Below, piece by piece: positions 1 to 7,650 of a stretch of 64,000 bases of DNA; position 1 is the first letter of the stretch, and each line of letters begins with the position of its first letter. Position numbers and translations under genes: made by a program. The notes under the pieces are model-generated. The model was given only the letters and a program-made list of their open reading frames with translations. It did no database searches and had not been told where the DNA came from. This DNA is from Moryella indoligenes (GTDB taxonomy: Bacteria > Bacillota > Clostridia > Lachnospirales > Lachnospiraceae), in the NCBI RefSeq assembly GCF_030812885.1, contig NZ_JAUSTO010000011.1:1-64000 (forward strand), given 5' to 3'.

Positions 1-40
1 TCAGCTGACTGTCACTAATCGGTCGAGGGTTTAACCAAAA
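1..40 (+). rRNA. 23S ribosomal RNA, 3' end (partial)
   Basis: The first ~40 bases match the conserved 3' terminus of bacterial 23S rRNA (…CTGACTG-CACTAATCGGTCGAGG…TTAACC). Only the end of the gene is in the window and the exact 3' boundary is uncertain by a few bases. No 5S rRNA is recognisable in the 113 bases before the next gene (tRNA-Gly), where one would normally be expected. Confidence 0.85.
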
Positions 41-153
41 GGTCGAGTAGGTAGAGGTAGGAAACGGAAGATGTAAGGTAGCCTGCAATAGCAGGGATTA
101 GATTTCGGATGAATTGAGATAAATGTTCTGTGTGTGGTTTTCAGGGTGTGAAT

Positions 154-226
154 GCGATAGTGGCGTAGTTGGTAACGCGCGACCTTGCCAAGGTCGAGAC
201 CGCGGGTTCGAGCCCCGTCTATCGCT
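154..226 (+). tRNA. tRNA-Gly(GCC)
   Basis: A full cloverleaf can be drawn: acceptor GCGATAG/CTATCGC, anticodon stem CGACC/GGTCG around loop TTGCCAA (anticodon GCC), and T arm GCGGG-TTCGAGC-CCCGT. The discriminator base is T and CCA is not encoded. It follows the 23S rRNA end directly and is probably co-transcribed with the rRNA operon. Confidence 0.95.
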
Positions 227-233
227 CTCATGT

Positions 234-287
234 AAAACCTCGGAGATACGTTGTTTCTTCAGTAAACAAGCGGTCTCCGGGGTTTTT
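234..287 (+). terminator. Rho-independent terminator of the rRNA/tRNA unit
   Basis: Inverted repeat AAAACCTCGGAGA ... TCTCCGGGGTTTTT, with arms at 234-246 and 274-287, starting 8 bases after tRNA-Gly. The T-rich 3' arm makes a good intrinsic terminator. Confidence 0.75.
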
Positions 288-344
288 AGTTTCCGAAAAA
301 CGGAACGCGGAAACCGGAAAAAGGTACACGGAAACGGTACATTT

Positions 345-358
345 GTCACACGTGTGAC
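345..358. other. 14-bp perfect palindrome in the tRNA-Gly downstream spacer
   Basis: GTCACACGTGTGAC is a perfect 14-bp palindrome in the 180-base stretch between the rRNA/tRNA terminator and the phage-like ORF. The same stretch has several short CGGAAA-type repeats (about 290-335) but no supportable gene. It could be a protein binding site or a remnant of whatever inserted here; function unknown. Confidence 0.3.
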
Positions 359-467
359 TTTGGTGTCTGTGTGATCTTTTCAAAGTGTCCGTTGATAACA
401 TCGGTCTGCTTTCTCTTTTCAATTCCGATCACATCCCGGTAATGATTATTCTGTTGATAGAAAACTT

Positions 468-986
468 GTGAACAGTAAAGAATATCATGATAAGTTTGAA
501 AATTTAACAAGTCACAAGTCAACAAATGAATCTGTATATCAGGAAGCAATGAAGATGTTGGAACACAGAGATGGAACAGATTTAGAAGATATTGTGATTT
601 TGGATGCAAGAACAGGAAATGTAATTGTTAAAAATACATTGTCTGTTAGGTCAGGTCAAACTGGTTTGACACATGAACAATATGAAATCTATCAACAAGC
701 AAGTGGAAAGAAAGTTTTACTTCACAACCATCCAAATGGTGGAAGGTTATCATTTACAGATTTGAAGACACCATTTGTGAATGATGAAATTGAAGCATCA
801 ATTGCTGTTGGTCATAATGGAATAGTTCATATTGTGTCAAATTCTAACAGAAAAATTGATACTGAAAAATTATATGAATCACTATATAATGAGTATAAGG
901 AAATCTATGCTAATTCTGAATTGTCAAGAATTTATGCATTAGATGATTTATATGATTTGAAAATATTTGATTATGAAAGTAGGTGA
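468..986 (+). CDS. JAB/MPN-like (RadC-type) domain fragment of phage origin
   Basis: The 172-residue ORF starts at a weak GTG with no good Shine-Dalgarno. A RadC/JAB metalloprotease-like signature lies at residues 86-98 (H-N-H-P-N-G...S-F-T-D): H86, H88, S95 and D98 fit HxHP...SxxD. The protein resembles, from family knowledge, the C-terminal domain carried by some Firmicutes phage minor-head proteins. The frame is open upstream to 399 and family-like residues precede the GTG, so this is probably the 3' part of a larger gene whose 5' part is lost. The segment is far more AT-rich than its surroundings, a sign of transfer. Whether it is expressed is unknown; it may be a relic. Confidence 0.55.
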   Translation: MNSKEYHDKFENLTSHKSTNESVYQEAMKMLEHRDGTDLEDIVILDARTGNVIVKNTLSVRSGQTGLTHEQYEIYQQASGKKVLLHNHPNGGRLSFTDLKTPFVNDEIEASIAVGHNGIVHIVSNSNRKIDTEKLYESLYNEYKEIYANSELSRIYALDDLYDLKIFDYESR

Positions 987-992
987 TGTTTT

Positions 993-1136
993 ATGGCTGA
1001 AAAACTTTATATACAAACTGATGATAGGGTGAAGATTGGTGATAAGCCAATGAAACACACTGATTCAAAAGGACAGGAATTGCATGACAGACATGTAAAA
1101 AACAGAAAAGAGTTATTGAAACAATATAAAAAATAA
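993..1136 (+). CDS. Small phage-type hypothetical protein (47 aa)
   Basis: ATG at 993 follows AGGTGATGTTTT closely downstream of the JAB ORF. It encodes a 47-residue, lysine-rich, hydrophilic protein (start MAEKLYIQTD, end KQYKK) with the same AT-rich codon use as the preceding ORF and its own terminator. I recognise no family. Composition and adjacency suggest it belongs to the same horizontally acquired scrap. Confidence 0.5.
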   Translation: MAEKLYIQTDDRVKIGDKPMKHTDSKGQELHDRHVKNRKELLKQYKK

Positions 1137-1163
1137 AAGCATCCTGAAAAGGGTGCTTTTTTC
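1136..1163 (+). terminator. Intrinsic terminator after the AT-rich island
   Basis: AAAGCATCC-TGAAAA-GGGTGCTTTTTT: short GC-containing stem with T6, overlapping the stop codon of the 47-aa ORF. Confidence 0.75.
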
Positions 1164-1277
1164 ATGCGGTGAAACATCAGACCTATTGGAAAATCTATGA
1201 AGAAGAAAATGTGCAGAGGTGACACAGAAGTAGCTCAATGATGGCGATTATTGCTTTTACTAATGAGCTATGACACC

Positions 1278-1317
1278 ATAGGAAGACTACATATGCATAC
1301 TTATATATATCTTCCTT
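1278..1317 (-). terminator. Possible terminator of the S66 peptidase gene
   Basis: Inverted repeat AGGAAGA ... TCTTCCT with an AT-rich interior lies just beyond the stop codon of the minus-strand gene. It has no long T run, so it is tentative. The spacer 1164-1324 holds nothing else I can support apart from a TAGCTCA/TGAGCTA inverted repeat at about 1233-1271. Confidence 0.35.
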
Positions 1318-1324
1318 AACATAC

Positions 1325-2353
1325 CTATCGCTTTTTAAATTGTATCCGGATATCATTCCCTACGCAGTCAAGCATTCCGTATGCGCCGATGATGAGGGGC
1401 ATGGAGGGCGGGAGGTGTCCGAGATCCGCGTCCATGATGATCGGCAGCTTATATGTGCCGAGGATATTGGTGACAGCGTTGTACTGGTTCAGTCCCATCA
1501 GCTCCTCTCCAAAGTGAAGCGGACGTCCGATGAGAAAGCCGCGCGCGTTTCGGAACCAGCCGCAGTGCGCAAGCTTCCAGAGCGCGCGCTGGATATCAAA
1601 GGGGTTCAGGTCACAGGCCTCCAGAAACCAGAGTATGCCGTCGGCACTATAGCGCTCTGTGAAGGCCGGAACCCGGTCATATTCAGTGCCCGCCAGCACG
1701 GAGAGTACGTCCAGACAGCCGCCGAGAAGCCGTCCCTCCATGTGAATGCGAGAGGCATTTTCCGGGAGCTTTTTTAATATTGTCTCTTTTGTGGTATGAT
1801 AGGGGGCATAAGGGTGTTCCTCGTCCTTTCCGCCCTCCAGCTGCCAGTGTCCATAGCTCTCTATGCAGTCCGTGAGGCCGGAGAGCAGCGCCAGAGAGTC
1901 ATGTACGACGGGGTGCCAGGGCTCCATGCCGAAGACAGGGGCGCAGGGACCATAGATTGCAGCGGTGTCACAGAGTGTCGGCAGCAGAAAGCTGAGATTT
2001 GTGTTATCGGAGAAGCCCATGAACCATTTGGGCACTTTCTCCCGAAGGGCGTCAAAATTGACATAATCCAGTATGGTGCACATCAGCTCACCGCCGCCGC
2101 AGGAGATAATGGCGTCGAGATCGGGGCGGGAGAAGAAATCATTGACCTCTTCGCCGCAGGCGTCCGCTGTGTTGCTGATGCCGACGCCCTCGGAGAGGAG
2201 CGCATTCGGACCGGTGACCGTGCGATAGCCGCGCGAGCGGAGCACATCGAGTCCGCGAAGAAAAGCGGAGTGATAGGGCTCAATGGCACAGCCAAAGGAC
2301 GGAGCGATGAAGCCGAGGCATCCGTGTTCAGGGAGTGAATGGGGGTAGCGCAT
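1325..2353 (-). CDS. S66-family peptidase (LD-carboxypeptidase / MccF-like)
   Basis: A cytoplasmic serine peptidase of family S66, whose members trim the tetrapeptide of recycled murein (LdcA) or inactivate peptide-nucleotide antibiotics (MccF). The 342-residue length is normal. The Ser-Glu-His triad is visible: nucleophile S115 in GFSDNTN, E245 in FLEACD and H313 in DLGHLPP. I placed the start at 2353 because AGGAGG sits 7 bases upstream; an ATG six codons earlier lacks a site. The gene is monocistronic and divergent from the transporter at 2459. Sequence alone does not decide between LdcA-like and MccF-like activity. Confidence 0.88.
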   Translation of the reverse strand: MRYPHSLPEHGCLGFIAPSFGCAIEPYHSAFLRGLDVLRSRGYRTVTGPNALLSEGVGISNTADACGEEVNDFFSRPDLDAIISCGGGELMCTILDYVNFDALREKVPKWFMGFSDNTNLSFLLPTLCDTAAIYGPCAPVFGMEPWHPVVHDSLALLSGLTDCIESYGHWQLEGGKDEEHPYAPYHTTKETILKKLPENASRIHMEGRLLGGCLDVLSVLAGTEYDRVPAFTERYSADGILWFLEACDLNPFDIQRALWKLAHCGWFRNARGFLIGRPLHFGEELMGLNQYNAVTNILGTYKLPIIMDADLGHLPPSMPLIIGAYGMLDCVGNDIRIQFKKR

Positions 2354-2458
2354 AGCAGGGCCTCCTGACATTTTGTGAGAAGCGAGTGCGGCAGAAGCGG
2401 TGCCGCTCGGTAATAAGCTGTGTTATATTGTAGCACATAGCGGGGGTGGGGGTTTAGC

Positions 2459-3754
2459 TTGGAAAAGAAAAAAACAGAATCAGGACAAATTGAGATTGCG
2501 GGACTGCCATTGAAGCTGTATCTTCCGATCCTGGTGCTCACTCTGCTTGGAATGTATACAGACGCTGTTCCGGGTGGTATGGTGGGAGGCGTTCTGGTCC
2601 TGATGGTGCTTGGCGAGGGGCTCAACACGCTGGGAAGAACAGTGCCGGGAATTCGTACCTATCTGGGCGGTTCTGTGATCTGCATTCTGGGAGGAGCAGT
2701 TATCGCATCCGCAGGACTGGTGCCCGCCGGAACCTCTTTGCTGCTGGATGAGTTTGTGAATGAAGGGGGCTTTCTGGTCTTCTATATCGCTGCGCTGATC
2801 ACAGGAAGCCTTTTCAACATTGACCGCGATCTGCTCTTAAGGGCGACGCTGAAGCTGCTGCCGACAGCCGTGCTCTCGATTGCGGCGGGCACACTGGTGG
2901 TCGGATTGTTTGGTCTTTTGATGGGGCAGAGCTTTCTGGAGGCAGTGCTCTACATCGGAATTCCAATGACAAGCGGAGGTATGACGGCAGGGGCAGTGCC
3001 GCTCTCGTCAATGTACGCAGAGGCGCTTCACAAAGATGCCGGAGAGATACTCACAAGAATCGCGCCGGCAACGGTGCTTGGGAATATTGTGTCCATCATT
3101 TATGCTGCGCTTGCAAACCGTCTGGGAAAATGCAGACCGGAGCTGAGCGGTGATGGCAGATTGGTGAATGACGGGATTCCCGTGCCGGAGCGTCCGCCGA
3201 TGCAGCCGGGCTTTGCAAATCTCTGCACAGGGCTGGTGCTGGCGCTCGCCTTCTACCAGCTGGGGGCGATCTGCAATCACTTTGTGCCGCTGCTTCCGAC
3301 CTATGCCTGGATGATCGCGCTGGTGGTGCTGGTGAAGGGGAGCAGATTGCTCTCAGAGGAGATGGAGGACGCTGCGCGGGAGTGGGGGCAGTTCGCAATT
3401 CACAGCTGGACTGCGGCTGCGCTCACGGGGATCGGTATGACCTTGATTGATCTCGCTACCATACTGAGGGGACTCACACCGCTCTATCTGATGGCTGTGA
3501 TCTGCAGTGTGACAGCAATTACCTTTACTGCGGCGTGGATCGGGCGGCGCTTTATGGGCTTTTATCCGCTGGAATCTGCGATTGCGGCGGGGATGTGCAC
3601 GACCAATATGGGGGGATCGGGAAATGTTGCCGTGCTTAGCAGTGCAGAGCGGATGGAGCTTCTGCCCTTTGCACAGATTGTGACGCGCTCCTGCGGGGCG
3701 TTGATGCTGACGCTCGGAGGCATGCTGGTACAGTTGATAAGCGGAAGCCCTTAG
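2459..3754 (+). CDS. 2-hydroxycarboxylate transporter family protein (CitS/MleP-like)
   Basis: A polytopic membrane symporter of the 2HCT family, which takes up citrate, malate or related 2-hydroxycarboxylates, often in exchange for lactate or with Na+. At 431 residues it is family-sized. Both hallmark re-entrant-loop motifs are present: GGMTAGAVPLSSMY near residue 170 and GGSGNVAVLSSAERMELLPF near residue 383. Translation starts at TTG (2459) behind a G-rich stretch, the only start that keeps the whole N-terminus. An extended -10-like TGTGTTATATTG lies about 35 bases upstream. The substrate cannot be read from sequence; no citrate lyase or malolactic genes are nearby. Confidence 0.88.
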   Translation: MEKKKTESGQIEIAGLPLKLYLPILVLTLLGMYTDAVPGGMVGGVLVLMVLGEGLNTLGRTVPGIRTYLGGSVICILGGAVIASAGLVPAGTSLLLDEFVNEGGFLVFYIAALITGSLFNIDRDLLLRATLKLLPTAVLSIAAGTLVVGLFGLLMGQSFLEAVLYIGIPMTSGGMTAGAVPLSSMYAEALHKDAGEILTRIAPATVLGNIVSIIYAALANRLGKCRPELSGDGRLVNDGIPVPERPPMQPGFANLCTGLVLALAFYQLGAICNHFVPLLPTYAWMIALVVLVKGSRLLSEEMEDAAREWGQFAIHSWTAAALTGIGMTLIDLATILRGLTPLYLMAVICSVTAITFTAAWIGRRFMGFYPLESAIAAGMCTTNMGGSGNVAVLSSAERMELLPFAQIVTRSCGALMLTLGGMLVQLISGSP

Positions 3755-3775
3755 GGAGCTGCCGGGGAGAGGCAT

Positions 3776-4657
3776 ATGCGTGAGAAGAGAGCGAAGACCA
3801 TACTGTCGACGCAGAATGGGATGAATATTTACCGGGGCGGTACACAGGGGATACTCTCCTGCGATACGAGAAGCCTCGGAGACAGGCGCGGTGCAGCCGC
3901 GGGAGAGACAGAGGTCAAGATAAATGCGCCGGAGCTTCTGGAGCTTGCGCTGCGGAGAAAGCGCCGTAAGTGCATGATTGTGACGGGAGCTATGGGAGAT
4001 CCCTATCAGAGCTGTGAGCGGGATTATAAACTGATGAGGGACTGCCTTTCGATGATTGACCGCTATGGCTTTGGGATTGTGATACAGACGAAGTCAGAGC
4101 TGATTCTGCGTGATCTTGATTTTCTTCAGAGCATCAACCGCAAGACGCGCTGCATTGTGCAGATGCCGCTGACGGCTGCGGACGATGCGCTCTCAAAGAA
4201 GCTTGAGCCGGGGGCCTGCACAAGCAGGGAGCGGGGAGAAGTGCTGAAGGAGCTGAACCGGGCGGGAATACAGACAGTTGCCTGGATTGCACCGGTGCTT
4301 CCGCTGGTAAATGATAGCCGGGAAAATTTGGAGTCTCTGCTGGAGCTCTGTGTGGAGGCCCGGGTATATGGAGTGCTCACCTATGGCTTTGGCATGACGA
4401 TACGCCCCGGCGACCGGGAGTATTTTTATGAGCAGCTGGAGGCCCTCGTGCCGGGGCTTGCGGCACGTTACCGGGAACGCTATGGAGAGAGCTGCGATTT
4501 TACTTCAGACAGGGCCGGGGAGCTGGAGCAGTGCCTGCACGGTATCTGTACAGATTATCATATTGAGGACAGCCCGGAGCGGCTCTTCACCTGGCTCCAC
4601 GCCTTTTTGGATCGCAGTGCCGGCGAGCAGCTGAGCCTGTTCGATGTTTTTTCATGA
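3776..4657 (+). CDS. Radical-SAM-like (SPL/SplB-related) protein lacking two cluster cysteines
   Basis: Over its 293 residues this matches the SPL-type radical SAM family: NIYRG start of the fold, TGAMGDPY, YGFGIVIQTKS, KLEPG, PVLPLVND, FGMTIRPGDREYFY and a QLSLFD-type C-terminus. Family members carry CxxxCxxC after YRG to hold the 4Fe-4S cluster. Here that stretch (residues 19-30) reads YRGGTQGILSCD, so the first cysteine is G22, the second I26, and only C29 remains. The frame is otherwise intact with a good ribosome site (GGGGAGAGG). As written it cannot bind a radical-SAM cluster in the normal way, so it is either losing function or has been repurposed. It starts 21 bases after the transporter gene, probably in one transcript. 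Confidence 0.8.
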   Translation: MREKRAKTILSTQNGMNIYRGGTQGILSCDTRSLGDRRGAAAGETEVKINAPELLELALRRKRRKCMIVTGAMGDPYQSCERDYKLMRDCLSMIDRYGFGIVIQTKSELILRDLDFLQSINRKTRCIVQMPLTAADDALSKKLEPGACTSRERGEVLKELNRAGIQTVAWIAPVLPLVNDSRENLESLLELCVEARVYGVLTYGFGMTIRPGDREYFYEQLEALVPGLAARYRERYGESCDFTSDRAGELEQCLHGICTDYHIEDSPERLFTWLHAFLDRSAGEQLSLFDVFS

Positions 4658-4670
4658 GACAGCTCTCCTG

Positions 4671-4708
4671 ACAGGAGCTGCTTCTGTCAGAGGAGCTGCT
4701 TCTGTAAC
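4671..4708. other. Hairpin and short direct repeat between convergent genes
   Basis: CTGACAG...CTGTCAG forms a stem, and AGGAGCTGCTTCTGT is repeated twice in tandem. It lies between the ends of the radical-SAM-like gene and the minus-strand SDR and may terminate transcription, although there is no T run. Confidence 0.35.
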
Positions 4709-4731
4709 ACTAGGCGGAACATGTCGGCGGC

Positions 4732-5463
4732 TCACAGTTGCCAGCCACCGGAGAGGGTGATGATCTGTCCCGTGAGGTAGGAGGAGCTCTCCGCAAGAGT
4801 GAGGGCGAGCTCGGCGACCTCCTCCGGGGTGCCAAAGCGCCCTGCCGGAATTTCCTCCTCCAGCGCCGCGCGGTCTTCGGAGGAGAGCCACTGATTCATC
4901 TCTGTGTCGATTACGCCGGGAGCGATGGCGTTGACCTGAATATTGGAGGGGGCGAGCTCCTTGGCGAGAGCCTTTGTGAAGCTGTTTACGCCTCCCTTTG
5001 CCGCGGAGTAGGAGACTTCGCAGGAGGCGCCGGCATGCCCCCAGACTGAGGAGAGATTGATTATTTTTCCCTGTCCGGCAGAGAGCATCATGGGAATTGC
5101 GAGGCGCGAGAGATAGAAGACGGAGCTTAAGTCGCTCTGTATCATTCTGTCCCACTCCTCGACGCTCATATCCTGGAGCAGGCCGAGATGAGAGATGCCG
5201 GCGTTGCAGACCAGTACGTCGAGCCGGGCAAAGCTTTGAGTAATTTCATGAAAGAGTGCTGCACAGTTCTCCGCCCGTCCGAGATCTCCGGTATAGCAGA
5301 GGCAGCGCGCGCCGTGTGCGGCGGCGTCTCTGGCAGTCTGCTCCAGCTGTGCGCTGTTTTTTTCACAGCTGAGAGCGAGATCATAGCCCTTCTCTGCGAA
5401 TTTTAATGCAATGGCGCGACCGATTCCGCGGGAAGCGCCGGTGATGCAGGCGGTTTTTTTCAT
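4732..5463 (-). CDS. SDR-family oxidoreductase, FabG-like 3-oxoacyl-ACP reductase
   Basis: A classical short-chain dehydrogenase/reductase of 243 residues that would use NAD(P)H to reduce a keto group, most like FabG. The N-terminal Rossmann motif TGASRGIG is at residues 8-15, NAG at 87-89 and the catalytic S139, Y152 and K156 (SYSAAKGG) are in place. The C-terminus has the APGVIDTEM and SGGW motifs of FabG-type enzymes. It stands alone rather than in a fab operon, so a role outside fatty-acid synthesis is possible. Confidence 0.85.
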   Translation of the reverse strand: MKKTACITGASRGIGRAIALKFAEKGYDLALSCEKNSAQLEQTARDAAAHGARCLCYTGDLGRAENCAALFHEITQSFARLDVLVCNAGISHLGLLQDMSVEEWDRMIQSDLSSVFYLSRLAIPMMLSAGQGKIINLSSVWGHAGASCEVSYSAAKGGVNSFTKALAKELAPSNIQVNAIAPGVIDTEMNQWLSSEDRAALEEEIPAGRFGTPEEVAELALTLAESSSYLTGQIITLSGGWQL

Positions 5464-5698
5464 GTGCTGCTCCTGTTCTGCGTTCGTACGGGCAGTTGCT
5501 CCGCCCGTGAGAAAGACAAGTGATTTTCGCTGTGCGGCTACTCCCGAACCGATGAGAGGAGTCCGCAGTAGTTATTCTACCACAGCAGGGAAAATACAGC
5601 CACGGGCAGTGTGACTCGGTCATGGTTTGTGTTATATTGTGCTGGTAAACTGAATACAGATCAAGGGAAGACGCATCCCGGATCTCCGGGAAGCTCAG

Positions 5699-5733
5699 AA
5701 AGGAGGAGGACAGTTCGCTCTGTCCGATAAATA
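5699..5733 (+). promoter_or_regulatory. Ribosome binding site with stem-loop spacer ahead of trxB
   Basis: The only strong Shine-Dalgarno (AAGGAGGAGG, 5699-5708) is about 25 bases from the ATG at 5734. Between them GGACAG (5708-5713) pairs with CTGTCC (5720-5725) around loop TTCGCT. Folding this hairpin would bring the SD within about 8 bases of the start codon. The spacing and complementarity are seen; the effect on translation is inferred. Confidence 0.5.
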
Positions 5734-6654
5734 ATGGATAAAATTCTTGATATGGTTGTGATAGGCTCAGGACCGGCAGGTCTCACTGCCGGAATCTACG
5801 GGGTGCGGGCAAAGCTGGATCTCGTTGTGATCGAGAAGGAAATGATGAGTGGCGGGCAGATCCTGAATACTTATGACGTGGATAATTTCCCCGGCTTTCT
5901 GGGAATCGGAGGCTTTGAGCTCGGACAGAAGTTTCGGGAGCATGCGGACGGTCTCGGTGTGAATTTTGTGACGGACAATGTCCGGGAGATCCGGGTGGAT
6001 GCGGACGGAATCAAGACTGTGGTCTGTGCGGAGGGAAGCTATCGCGCGAGAACAGTTGTGATCGCAAGCGGTGCGCACCACAGTCTTCTGGGAGCGCCGG
6101 GCGAGAAGGAATTCACCGGTATGGGAGTCTCCTACTGTGCAACCTGTGACGGAGCGCTCTACCGCAACCGTGTGACTGCGGTCGTGGGCGGCGGCGATGT
6201 GGCGCTCGGCGACGCGCTGGTGCTGTCCCGGCTCTGCGAGAAGGTCTATCTGATACACCGAAGGGATGCCTTCCGCGGTGCAAGGAGTCTTCAGGAGAAG
6301 GTGCTCGCGACGGAGAATATCATTCCAGTGATGGACAGCGTGGTGACCGAGGTTCTCGGAACAGACAGAGTGGACCGGATTCAGGTCAAAAATGTGAAGA
6401 GCGGAGAGCTTCAGGAGCTTCCGGTGAGTGCTCTCTTTGTCGCGGTCGGTATTGTGCCGGAGTCAGATGCCTTCGCATTGGTCGAGCGGGATGCGCGCGG
6501 CTATATCCGGGCGGGCGAGGACTGCTGTACCAGCATTCCGGGCATTTATGCCGCGGGTGATGTGCGCGGCAAGCAGCTGCGCCAGGTGATCACTGCGGCA
6601 GCGGACGGCGCGAACGCAGTGGAGAGCGCAGTGCGATATCTGAACGAAAACTGA
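5734..6654 (+). CDS. trxB: Thioredoxin-disulfide reductase
   Basis: FAD/NADPH-dependent flavoenzyme that reduces thioredoxin in the cytoplasm. The 306-residue protein has the FAD-binding GSGPAG motif (11-16), the redox-active CATC at 135-138, the NADPH-binding GGGDVALGDA region and the C-terminal GIYAAGDVRGKQLRQ motif, in the order of low-molecular-weight TrxB. It is monocistronic with a terminator after it. An extended -10-like TGTGTTATATTG lies about 100 bases upstream. The unusual ribosome-site spacing is described separately. A thioredoxin gene is not nearby. Confidence 0.93.
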   Translation: MDKILDMVVIGSGPAGLTAGIYGVRAKLDLVVIEKEMMSGGQILNTYDVDNFPGFLGIGGFELGQKFREHADGLGVNFVTDNVREIRVDADGIKTVVCAEGSYRARTVVIASGAHHSLLGAPGEKEFTGMGVSYCATCDGALYRNRVTAVVGGGDVALGDALVLSRLCEKVYLIHRRDAFRGARSLQEKVLATENIIPVMDSVVTEVLGTDRVDRIQVKNVKSGELQELPVSALFVAVGIVPESDAFALVERDARGYIRAGEDCCTSIPGIYAAGDVRGKQLRQVITAAADGANAVESAVRYLNEN

Positions 6655-6665
6655 GAAAATATAAA

Positions 6666-6729
6666 TTATGTAAACTAAAATCAGTTCCACTATATCTTGT
6701 GGAGCTGATTTTTTTCGTTATGTAAACTA
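6666..6729 (+). terminator. trxB terminator flanked by 12-bp direct repeats
   Basis: AATCAGTTCCAC (6679-6690) pairs with GTGGAGCTGATT (6699-6710), one wobble, followed by T5: a strong intrinsic terminator. It is flanked by a perfect direct repeat TTATGTAAACTA at 6666-6677 and 6718-6729. Confidence 0.85.
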
Positions 6730-6795
6730 TTTTGATCATTTTGGGAGAAAAAAGGCGAGATATAGTATCAGTACAGCGGGGACATACAAAATCTA

Positions 6796-6823
6796 TTGAG
6801 ATTTGTTAAAAATGCTGTATAAT
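6796..6823 (+). promoter_or_regulatory. Sigma-A-type promoter of the barnase-like gene
   Basis: TTGAGA (6796-6801), 16-base spacer, TATAAT (6818-6823) with a TG one base before the -10. The resulting leader to the ATG at 6936 is about 105 bases with no obvious regulatory fold. Confidence 0.6.
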
Positions 6824-6935
6824 TAAATAGACATTATATTGATTACAGCTCCAGAAGCGCTGATCCCACACAAGTCTGCTTATATGGAGACAGGAATTCA
6901 GTGGGAAGCCTTGACACAGAAATTCGGGGGTTAGA

Positions 6936-7619
6936 ATGTACAGACGCAGGAGAGAGAAGCGGAGAAAGCTGATTCAGAGCTTTACCTTGTGGCATCCCAT
7001 GATTTTACTGTTCCTGATGTTTGTACTGGGCGCGTGCACACACAGCAAGGCAGAGCCAGTGCCGATGCCGACATCAGCCGCGATTGTAAGCGAAGCGGCG
7101 GAGAGTTCCTCTGTGCCGCAGGCTCCCAAAGCCGCTGCGCAGGACAGCCCTTCCATTCAGGAAGGTGTTGCAGAGCTGCCGCAGGAAAGCTTACAGGAGC
7201 TTCCCGAGGCGGAGGCGGCACAGGAGGCCTATCAGCAGGCGCTTGCAGAGAAAGAGACAACTGCTGCCAGGCTCACGGTCAATGAGGCGGGCAATTATAC
7301 CTCGCGGGACGAGGTGGCGCTGTATCTGCACATCTATGACAAGCTGCCCTCCAATTACATCACAAAAAAGAAGGCGGAATCGCTGGGCTGGGACTCAAAG
7401 AAGGGAAATCTGGAGGAGATACTTCCGGGTATGAGTATAGGCGGAAGCACCTTCGGAAATTATGAGGGGCTGCTTCCCGCAAAGAGCGGGCGGAAGTACT
7501 ATGAATGTGATATTGACTACGCGGGCGGCTACCGCAATGCGAAGCGGATTATTTACTCAAATGACGGACTGATTTTTTATACGGAGGATCATTACAAGAG
7601 CTTTGAGCAGCTGTACTGA
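6936..7619 (+). CDS. Barnase-family ribonuclease, predicted lipoprotein
   Basis: Residues 112-227 align with barnase over its whole length: YLHIYDKLPSNYITK, LGWDSKKGNL, PGMSIGG, EGLLPAKSGR, RIIYSNDGLIFYTEDHY. The catalytic residues are intact: E190, R204 and H219, corresponding to barnase E73, R87 and H102. The N-terminus is arginine/lysine-rich, then a hydrophobic stretch ends in VLGAC, a lipobox with C34. Residues 35-110 are a low-complexity Ala/Glu/Pro/Ser linker. The enzyme should be tethered outside the membrane and cleave RNA there. No barstar-like inhibitor gene is visible nearby. Roles could be nutrient RNA scavenging or attack on other cells. Confidence 0.87.
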   Translation: MYRRRREKRRKLIQSFTLWHPMILLFLMFVLGACTHSKAEPVPMPTSAAIVSEAAESSSVPQAPKAAAQDSPSIQEGVAELPQESLQELPEAEAAQEAYQQALAEKETTAARLTVNEAGNYTSRDEVALYLHIYDKLPSNYITKKKAESLGWDSKKGNLEEILPGMSIGGSTFGNYEGLLPAKSGRKYYECDIDYAGGYRNAKRIIYSNDGLIFYTEDHYKSFEQLY

Positions 7620-7650
7620 GTGCCCGGGCTCACAGGGGAGACTGGAGTTG

